Source of the DNA: Bordetella parapertussis
GTDB lineage: Bacteria; Pseudomonadota; Gammaproteobacteria; Burkholderiales; Burkholderiaceae_C
DNA length: 10,866 nt
Reading direction: 5' to 3'
Assembly (NCBI GenBank): GCA_945878355.1
Contig: CAMCTC010000141.1
Coordinates: 1-10,866 of the forward strand
Within the stretch, counting starts at the first letter, position 1; every line of letters begins with the position of its first letter. The notes below the pieces were generated by a model. It was not told the origin of the DNA, did not search any database, and saw only the letters and a list, made by a program, of their open reading frames with translations. Below are positions 5,664 to 10,866 of this stretch, piece by piece. Both the position numbers and the translations under genes were made by a program.

Positions 5664-6976
5664 TTCGCGGTCTCCGCCGGCGCAAGTGCGTAGCGCCACA
5701 GGGCCCAGAACGGATCGATGTCTGCCAGTGAGGCGTGCAATGCCTGCTCGATCTTCGCAAGCCGGTCCGCAGCCACGGCCTGCCCGCGGCCGAGACAGCC
5801 CATGGCCTCTCGTGCGTCATGCAGGGCCTGTTCAGCTTGCAGCGAGGTCGGCGCGCCCAGGTCGAAGGCCTCACTGACCAACCAACGCGACACATCGCCC
5901 AGGCGCACATAGTGCCTGCGCTGGAACAGCACCTGCTCGGCCGTGCCCTCCTCGTTCTTGACCATGTCCAAGTCGAACCAGGCGTCTAGGTCGCCATTGA
6001 ACTGCGGTTCCACAGCGGCCAGCACCAGCGGCGAATGAGTGGCGACGATGAGTTGCACCTGGGCATGGGTTTGGGCCAGGGCCTGCGTCACGTCCAGCAG
6101 CGCCGACACGATCGAGCGCTGCCAGCGCGGATGAAGATGGGCCTCGATCTCGTCGATCAGGAACACCACTTGCGGCGTGATGGCCTGCTCCAGCAAGGCA
6201 CTGGCTTTCTGGTGTTCCTGCCAAGCCCAGACCAGCAGGTAGGCCAGCGCCACCACGCGGCGCACGCCCGACGAGGCATGCAGCACGGGCACGGGCTTGC
6301 CATAAGGCGTCACCAAGGTCGGGATGTCGCGAACGTCGTCCAGGCTGATCCTGGCAAACGGGCCAGGCTTTAGCTCGGCCTGCCCGGGCGGTGACAGCCG
6401 ACGCAGCACATCGCACAGCATCTGGAAGGCAGGCCCGTTCTCCTTTTGCCAGCCAGCCCAGTCGTTGACCAAACCGTTGCACAGTTGGCCGCGCTCAGGG
6501 TCATACAAGCCGTCCCACACCTCATGCGGACCGAAAACGTAGGCCGGTATTCGCTCCTGAACGTCGGTATTGCCCTTCTGCTTCCAATAATTGCGCGCCG
6601 GGTCCCAAAGTGCAAAACCACCGTCGGCCATCGCATAAAGCACCAGGCCGGGGTTGTACGGCCGTCCGGCCTTGCCGGTCCAGGCCTCGTCAGAGGGGGA
6701 GAAAGTGCTGCGGTAGCGCACATCCTTGTTGGCCTTGCCCTCCACCGAGAACTCGATGCTGCCCTCCTTGGCCGAGGTGGGGCGCGCGCCATAGCCGCTG
6801 ACCAGCGCTTTGTTCAGGTCGCGAGGCCAACGCCGCGTCAAAGCCCACCAAGCGATGTCGAGCAAGAAACTCTTGCCCAGCCCGTTGTCCCCGGTGATCA
6901 GGTTCAGCCGCGGTGCGAAATGCGCTTCCAGCGCCTCGCATGGCCCGACCTTGTTCAGCTTCAACTCCTTCAGCAT
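5660..6976 (-). CDS. ABC-type AAA family ATPase, PtuA-like (Septu-type)
   Basis: The protein has 438 residues and starts MLKELKLNKVGPCEALEAHF. Walker A is GDNGLGKS (29-36). A large middle segment follows (about 60-225), then a signature-like HASSGVRRVVAL (233-244), Walker B VVFLIDEIEAHLHPRW (270-285) and the switch histidine in IVATHSP (His314). All nucleotide-binding elements are present. The gene is directly followed by an HNH nuclease frame with a 4-base ATGA overlap, the PtuA-PtuB order of Septu. It starts one base after the stop of a small upstream gene, with AGGAG placed 5 bases before ATG 6976. In Septu the ATPase assembles with the HNH protein and nucleotide state controls the nuclease; applying that here is inference. 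Unlike classical Septu, the gene sits in a longer operon behind an AIPR protein. Confidence 0.8.
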   Translation of the reverse strand: MLKELKLNKVGPCEALEAHFAPRLNLITGDNGLGKSFLLDIAWWALTRRWPRDLNKALVSGYGARPTSAKEGSIEFSVEGKANKDVRYRSTFSPSDEAWTGKAGRPYNPGLVLYAMADGGFALWDPARNYWKQKGNTDVQERIPAYVFGPHEVWDGLYDPERGQLCNGLVNDWAGWQKENGPAFQMLCDVLRRLSPPGQAELKPGPFARISLDDVRDIPTLVTPYGKPVPVLHASSGVRRVVALAYLLVWAWQEHQKASALLEQAITPQVVFLIDEIEAHLHPRWQRSIVSALLDVTQALAQTHAQVQLIVATHSPLVLAAVEPQFNGDLDAWFDLDMVKNEEGTAEQVLFQRRHYVRLGDVSRWLVSEAFDLGAPTSLQAEQALHDAREAMGCLGRGQAVAADRLAKIEQALHASLADIDPFWALWRYALAPAETAK

Positions 6977-6977
6977 C

Positions 6978-7219
6978 TCAACTCCTTTTGACCGCGACGA
7001 TTTTCTCAGCCCGCGTCAGGTGGTGGTCATTGACGAACTCGCCCTGAAACACCTTGAACCACGGCGCGCTTTCCACGTCCTTGCTGCGGTCCCTGTCCCA
7101 GGTGATGTTGAGCTTGGGCTCCGCAGCACGGGCGCGGCAACGGCGATGCTCGGCGCCAGGGCATTGAATTGATCTGCGAAAAATGACCACGCCTGGCCGG
7201 CCAGCGGCCGGGGGCTCAA
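6978..7219 (-). CDS. Small unknown protein between AIPR and the PtuA-like ATPase, apparently frameshifted
   Basis: Two frames together look like one protein of about 80 residues. From TTG 7219 (overlapping the AIPR stop as TTGA) the frame reads SPRPLAGQAWSFFADQFNAL then APSIAVAAPVL and degenerates after about 7124. A different frame from about 7121 reads EPKLNITWDRDRSKDVESAP then WFKVFQGEFVNDHHLTRAEK and ends at TGA 6980-6978, one base before the ATPase ATG. One base lost or two gained near 7119-7140 joins them. Read as a single frame the second part could start at 7238 inside AIPR, but its first 40 residues then look non-native. I do not recognise the family. Aromatic and charged residues (WDRDRSKD, APWFK) suggest a compact folded domain. 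Its place between overlapping genes suggests a subunit of the same complex. Confidence 0.45.
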
Positions 7220-8964
7220 GAAGCAGCTTCGCCGTCAATGTTCAAGCCTTTCAAGCGCTCGATCAGGTCGCCGCGCCTGAAGGTCGCTGATAACTGCTGC
7301 ATCGAGATGTCCTGCACGCCATAAAGAGCGTTGAGCGCAAGCCCAACATCTTTGACCGAAGCCGAGAAATAGTGCTCGCCTTGGGTTTCAATCAAACCTT
7401 GAATTCTGGTGAAAACGGTGTGATCAAGCTTTTCAAGCGGCAGTTGAAGCGCCTTCAGCAAACGCCGCCCCATCTGCATGGCGATGAAGCAAGAGGCATA
7501 GCGCACAAACAGTGGATCGACTCCGGTCGGCCGCCTGCGATGATTTTCGGCAATTCGATACAGAAGTACGGCAGTTATGGCTTGCGACCCATTCAAACCC
7601 GCTTGAAATATCTCTTTGTATAATTTTCCAAAGTGCTCTCGGGTCAGAAACTTGGCCTGATGCGGCGCCACACGCCAAACGGCCAAAATGGCTTCGGCCG
7701 CCGCGCCAGAAGTAATGTCCATGGGCTTCGGAGCCCCGTCGGTCCGTTTGCGCCGATAGCTAAAACCCAAGGCTTGAATGCTGTTTTCCAAGCGCTGCTG
7801 AACTTCGTCATTGGACCGCAGGTCTTTCAAGTCCACGGGGTTCTGACTGTTCGTCGCATGGGTGATGCGCAGCACGATGTCTTCGTTGTCTTTCGGCAAC
7901 TTGTAGAGGCGCACCAGAACGCTGGCCTCGGTCGGCAGGGGTTTGCCTGCCGCCTTCATGGCCTCCAGCGTCTTGAAGATCGTCATGCAGGTCTGACCGC
8001 CGTTGACAATTTGCAAGTTCTCGACACGGACTTGATAATCACCAGCTTGCAATGCGTTGTATGAGAAATCGCTGCACACCAAAGTCAAGCCATTGTTGAA
8101 GAAGTAGAAATTCTGCGGATTTTCTGATTGCAAGGTGCTGCGAATTCCCTCGTTCACACGATTTCCGTGCAAACCAAGGTAGCGTCGGATATTTCGTTCC
8201 AGCAGTTTTTCGCCGTGCGTGCTCATCAGGTTCGCCAACTCTGTGACGGGCATGCGCCCGATACAGACCCGGCTGAAATTCATGTCCTCCACGATGGCTC
8301 GACCCTGGAACCGCAGCGTATCGTCCACCGGCTTCATGCGCTGCAAAATACCGATCAAGACATCATGGTTGACATGCTCCCAGGTAACCTGATCACCGAA
8401 GCCCGCCCGGTCGATCGCATCTTGGGCCGAAGCATTCCACTTCAGGCCGTTGTTGCAGGCAATGGCGCGCACGCTGGGTATAAAACCGTCGCGAATGAGC
8501 GAACGCGCAGCCTCCACCTTGAACTTCAGCCGATCATTGATACGCCCAAGCTCGGCGGCTGGATCAAATATATGGCGAATGGCATTGATCAATGCCAACA
8601 CACCGTTCTCCTCGAAGTTCGAGTTACCTTCAAGCTTGCTCTTGTACTTGCCCTGAAAAAGGGTGACCACAAATTCCCCGTCAACCTCCTCCGTTACGTG
8701 CATGGCATCGACGCCGAAATCACCACTCCCATCCGTCAGACAATCAAAAGCTTCGTCGACGTCAAGATCGAGCACGGTCTTGGCACACAGGTAGGCAAAG
8801 GCGAGCGACTTCAGCCGAGTCGCATCCGTCAGATTCAGTTGGGCCTGCGCTGAACTGCGAATTTCGTCCAAAACACCCGTTAGGCGCTGGTCGATGATGG
8901 ACGCATTGATGTTCATGGCTTCACGCCTTTCGGAAATGGGTAGACGCCATTTTCTCAGCCCGCG
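7000..8964. repeat. 16-bp exact direct repeat upstream of two genes of the long operon (copies 7000-7015 and 8949-8964)
   Basis: ATTTTCTCAGCCCGCG occurs at 7000-7015 and again at 8949-8964. On the coding strand both read CGCGGGCTGAGAAAAT and both can encode R-A-E-K, in the first case inside the small protein (LTRAEKI). In the second copy the same frame continues as MASTHFRKA to a stop at 8923-8921, five bases before the AIPR ATG. The second copy may be the 3' end of a lost or duplicated small gene. Confidence 0.55.
7216..8916 (-). CDS. AIPR family protein (abortive infection phage resistance) with N-terminal Mrr-like nuclease motif
   Basis: The protein has 566 residues. The N-terminal part contains GSGDFGVDAMHV (Asp66, Asp70) and then VVTLFQGKYK (Gln88, Lys90), the D...QxK arrangement of Mrr-like PD-(D/E)xK nucleases. 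The AIPR core (about 230-470) shows NIRRYLGLHGNRVNEGIRST, FYFFNNGLTLVC (270-281) and LQIVNGGQTCMTIF (301-314), all hallmark motifs of PF10592. It starts at ATG 8916 with AAAGG 9 bases upstream and follows the RloA-like gene by 54 bases. Its stop overlaps the TTG of the next small frame. AIPR proteins are known from abortive phage resistance and from operons with Z1-domain ATPases, none of which is present here. Third codon positions look more AT-rich than in the neighbouring ATPase genes, hinting at separate acquisition. The gene appears complete. Confidence 0.85.
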   Translation of the reverse strand: MNINASIIDQRLTGVLDEIRSSAQAQLNLTDATRLKSLAFAYLCAKTVLDLDVDEAFDCLTDGSGDFGVDAMHVTEEVDGEFVVTLFQGKYKSKLEGNSNFEENGVLALINAIRHIFDPAAELGRINDRLKFKVEAARSLIRDGFIPSVRAIACNNGLKWNASAQDAIDRAGFGDQVTWEHVNHDVLIGILQRMKPVDDTLRFQGRAIVEDMNFSRVCIGRMPVTELANLMSTHGEKLLERNIRRYLGLHGNRVNEGIRSTLQSENPQNFYFFNNGLTLVCSDFSYNALQAGDYQVRVENLQIVNGGQTCMTIFKTLEAMKAAGKPLPTEASVLVRLYKLPKDNEDIVLRITHATNSQNPVDLKDLRSNDEVQQRLENSIQALGFSYRRKRTDGAPKPMDITSGAAAEAILAVWRVAPHQAKFLTREHFGKLYKEIFQAGLNGSQAITAVLLYRIAENHRRRPTGVDPLFVRYASCFIAMQMGRRLLKALQLPLEKLDHTVFTRIQGLIETQGEHYFSASVKDVGLALNALYGVQDISMQQLSATFRRGDLIERLKGLNIDGEAAS

Positions 8965-8970
8965 CCGTGT

Positions 8971-10290
8971 TCAAACTGTGGCCGCCTGGCCGCGCTGAGA
9001 CTCCGCCGGGCTGCGCGGCGCTGGCGTGTGCTGCAGGATGTCGGGCAGTTCGCCAAAGAAGGGCACGGCGCCGTAACGCCCGGTCAGGTAACCTCGCTCC
9101 CAGGCCTCGTGCTTGCGCGGGCTGAAGTCGGTCAGCGGGTACAGGCGGGTGGCCTGGTCTTCGTCCTTCTCGGTGAACCAGATCTGGTCGCGCCGGAACA
9201 GCGTGTGGTCGAGCAACGAGGTGTCGTGCGTGCTGAAGATCAGCTGCGCCTTGTGGCGATTCAGCGCCGGGTCGTGAAACATCGAGATCAACCGGCGCAC
9301 CAGCAGGGTGTGAAGACTGTCGTCGAGCTCGTCAACCACTAGAGTGCGGCCATCCTTCAGGACGTCGAGCAGCGGGGCCAACAGGCCGTACAGGCGCTGC
9401 GTGCCGTCGGATTCCTCGTGCAACTCGAAGCTGGCCGCGCCATTGGGCGTGGCGTGCTGGAAGACGGGCACGAGAAACTCGCCCTCCTCGCGGCCGGCAT
9501 GCGCCACGCCGCCCGCATGAAAGAGCAGCTGTTCACGGAACCCCTTGCGAGCCACGGCTTGCACGTCGGCGATGCTGATGTCGGCCGCCAACATGAAGTC
9601 GCGCACGGCGGTGCGCCCTTCGTCGGTGGCGAGCATCGCGGTGGTGAGGTCGTAGTTCAGCTTGGTGCCGGCCGGCAGGTAGACGATGCTGCTGACGATC
9701 GAGCGAAAGACCGGGCCCAACAGGGCGCTGTTGAGCTGGGCCGCGGTCGACAGAAACAGCGCGTTGGGCCGCGTGCTGTCCTGCCACAGCTTGCGCGAGC
9801 CGGTGAGGTAGGTGCTGAACTCGTAGTCGTAACTTTCGCCATCATCGGCCAGCTGCCGGCTGAACCACTGTGTCGGCTTGGCGGTGCGGTAGACCAACAG
9901 CGACTCGCTGACGATGCGTTGTGGCGTCATCGCGAAGGCGTACTGGTAGCGCACGTCTTCGAGCATGAAGGTCAGTTCGAAGCTCGTGGGCCCCTTGCCG
10001 AAGGCTTCATCGAGCTTGAAGGGCTGGACGTTGAAGACCTGCCCAAGCTGGATGCCAGTGGCCGACTCGGCCACCACGGCCCGCATGTAGTTCAGCGCGA
10101 GCAGCAGCGTCGACTTGCCACTGGCGTTGGGGCCGTACACCACGGCGCTGAGGACAACCGCCGGCGACGCCTTCAGGCCGGTCTCGGCCAGGTGCGTTTC
10201 AGCCAGCTCCGTAGCGGTCGAGGCCACCAAGCTCAGCACCTGCTCATCGCGGATGGATCGAAAGTTGCGGACCCGAAATTCAAGAAGCAT
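8971..10290 (-). CDS. RloA-like ABC-type AAA family ATPase, first gene of the long operon
   Basis: The protein has 439 residues from ATG 10290. It begins MLLEFRVRNFRSIRDEQVLS, the usual start of RloA/AbiLi-like ATPases. Walker A is GPNASGKS (53-60), the signature-like region EESDGTQRLYGLL (292-304), Walker B TLVVDELDDSLHTLL (316-330), and the switch histidine is His355 in FSTHDTSLLD. The C-terminal RGYLTGRYGAVPFFG (399-413) is characteristic of RloA. ATG 10290 is preferred because AGGGA lies 7-8 bases upstream and the family N-terminus starts exactly there; the frame is open to 10689 but that extension resembles nothing in the family. RloA is usually followed by rloB (a TOPRIM-like protein), but no rloB is present; the next gene is the AIPR gene after 54 bases. 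All ATPase motifs are intact. Confidence 0.85.
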   Translation of the reverse strand: MLLEFRVRNFRSIRDEQVLSLVASTATELAETHLAETGLKASPAVVLSAVVYGPNASGKSTLLLALNYMRAVVAESATGIQLGQVFNVQPFKLDEAFGKGPTSFELTFMLEDVRYQYAFAMTPQRIVSESLLVYRTAKPTQWFSRQLADDGESYDYEFSTYLTGSRKLWQDSTRPNALFLSTAAQLNSALLGPVFRSIVSSIVYLPAGTKLNYDLTTAMLATDEGRTAVRDFMLAADISIADVQAVARKGFREQLLFHAGGVAHAGREEGEFLVPVFQHATPNGAASFELHEESDGTQRLYGLLAPLLDVLKDGRTLVVDELDDSLHTLLVRRLISMFHDPALNRHKAQLIFSTHDTSLLDHTLFRRDQIWFTEKDEDQATRLYPLTDFSPRKHEAWERGYLTGRYGAVPFFGELPDILQHTPAPRSPAESQRGQAATV

Positions 10291-10309
10291 GTTGGGTTCC
10301 CTGCAGACA

Positions 10310-10329
10310 TTCGGCTGGAATTTGCCGAA
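10310..10329 (-). promoter_or_regulatory. Inverted repeat in the leader of the long operon
   Basis: TTCGGC (10310-10315) and GCCGAA (10324-10329) form an inverted repeat with an 8-base centre. It lies between the candidate -10 box and the Shine-Dalgarno of the RloA-like gene and could be an operator half-site pair or a leader hairpin. No direct evidence. Confidence 0.25.
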
Positions 10330-10339
10330 AATATGCGGG

Positions 10340-10370
10340 AATATACAAAATAGTTTGCTCTTCTGGTCAA
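10340..10370 (-). promoter_or_regulatory. Candidate promoter of the five-gene defence operon
   Basis: On the minus strand TTGACC (10370-10365) is followed by the AT-rich run TATTTTGTATATT, in which TATATT (10345-10340) is the best -10 box at a slightly long spacing of 19; shifted boxes at 17 or 18 are weaker. The region is much more AT-rich than its surroundings. The leader before ATG 10290 would be about 45 bases. No other promoter of similar quality was noticed before the downstream genes, fitting a single transcript. Confidence 0.4.
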
Positions 10371-10610
10371 GTTTCTGTGCGGGTTTCCCCACGATACGGC
10401 CATGGTCATGGCCCCGGTGCGCCTGAGGCCAGTCACCCAGACTGGCTATCAAGTCCGCGCGCTCCGCCGCCAGGCGCTTGACTTCCAGGTTGAGCGCGAC
10501 CTGCCGCGGCAACTGCTTTTCTTTCACCGCGGCACCTCGAACCAAGGCAACTTGGCTGTCGAGGTAGGGGATGGACCGGTGCAGCGCACACTTGGCACTG
10601 AGCGCCCCAA

Positions 10611-10628
10611 GGCCGGCCGAAGCCGGCC
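10611..10628. repeat. GC-rich hairpin with tetraloop
   Basis: GGCCGGC (10611-10617) and GCCGGCC (10622-10628) form a 7-bp all-GC stem closing on CGAA; on the minus strand the loop reads TTCG, a very stable tetraloop. A G-rich run follows on the minus strand side. There is no T-run, so it looks more like a REP-type palindrome than a terminator. Confidence 0.5.
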
Positions 10629-10650
10629 GCCCCCCGTGGGAATCAAGCAG

Positions 10651-10794
10651 AGTGGCAAAGCCAAACATTTGCTTGAGGCGGCCGAACAAGGCGTCAGCAT
10701 CAACCGGCTGGTATCGGCTGTTAGCGACGGTGCAAATCCGCTTCTAAACGCTGGCGAGGAAGCGGTTTTGCAAGATTGGCGGCAGAAGGGCTGA
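10651..10794 (+). pseudogene. Possible ribbon-helix-helix (HicB-like) tail fragment
   Basis: The plus-strand frame ending at TGA 10794 reads SGKAKHLLEAAEQGVSINRL at 10651-10710, then VSAVSDGANPLLNAGEE. The pair 'LLEAAEQ-GVSINRLV' is like the end of HicB or Arc-type antitoxins (LxxAAxxxGVSLNQLV), but the preceding strand and any start codon are missing and the upstream part passes through the GC hairpin. It may be a decayed antitoxin or chance. Confidence 0.2.
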
Positions 10795-10866
10795 CCGATG
10801 TCTCAGCTGACGAAGGGGTCGCCCTGGCCTGACGCAGGCGTGTCCCGGAGCGACTTCGATTGACGA

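Larger units (their letters stand above)
10291..10866. other. Right-end region without a confident gene
   Basis: Apart from the promoter and a GC hairpin I cannot assign a gene. A minus-strand frame continuous with the RloA-like gene (to 10689) contains a coiled-coil-like stretch, LNLEVKRLAAERADLIASLG, that could be the relic of another protein. On the plus strand the frame ending at 10794 carries a possible ribbon-helix-helix tail. Neither is supported by a start site. Confidence 0.4.

Noticed and set aside
9418..10353. Long plus-strand open frame (311 codons)
   Set aside because: Antisense to the RloA-like ATPase; Gly/Ala/Gln/His-rich shadow without motifs.
10291..10689. N-terminal extension of the RloA-like ATPase to 10689
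   Set aside because: The family N-terminus begins at ATG 10290 with a ribosome site, and the extension crosses the promoter and GC hairpin. The coiled-coil-like part may be a relic of another gene.
10798..10863. Plus-strand ATG frame of 21 residues at the right edge
   Set aside because: Very short, closes before the edge, no ribosome site or recognisable sequence.

Overview
The window looks like part of a chromosomal defence island of a GC-rich betaproteobacterium, probably Burkholderiales/Comamonadaceae. This is inferred from base composition, the protein families and the style of the intergenic palindromes; no rRNA or housekeeping gene fixes the taxon. There are no tRNA, rRNA or CRISPR features. 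From about 1.8 kb to 10.3 kb every convincing gene lies on the minus strand and belongs to a nuclease, ATPase or toxin family linked to phage defence.

Left end (1-1199): the 5' part of a HipA/YjjJ-like gene runs off the left edge on the minus strand. It is divergent from a TacA-TacT (DUF1778 antitoxin / GNAT toxin) pair on the plus strand, and a sigma70-type promoter can be drawn for each direction. 1200-1770 holds no recognisable gene but contains a REP-like pair of inverted palindromes. 1771-3961 (minus) is a two-gene ATPase + TOPRIM-like (DUF4276) module, resembling PARIS or split OLD nucleases in architecture. It is followed with a 1-nt overlap by a PIN-domain (VapC-like) fragment that has lost its N-terminal half. 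4145-4914 is a decayed IS110-family transposase without its DEDD domain and with a frameshift.

5052-10290 (minus) is the most interesting region, a compact five-gene series. In transcription order it is: RloA-like ABC ATPase (10290-8971), AIPR-family protein with an Mrr-like nuclease motif (8916-7216), a small protein whose frame appears broken (7219-6978), a PtuA-like ABC ATPase (6976-5660) and a PtuB-like HNH nuclease (5663-5052). The last four are joined by overlaps of 4 nt or a gap of 1 nt, as in an obligate complex. The HNH frame has an in-frame amber codon at position 22. A 16-bp exact repeat lies just upstream of both the AIPR and the PtuA-like gene.

The working model is an AIPR + small protein + PtuAB-like system behind an RloA-like ATPase that lacks its usual RloB partner. 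As far as I can judge this combination is not one of the standard named systems, but I could not search databases. Several genes carry single-event lesions (amber codon, two apparent frameshifts, one N-terminal truncation), so either the island is decaying or the sequence has indel errors. The right end (10291-10866) has a plausible promoter for the long operon, a GC hairpin and no confident gene.
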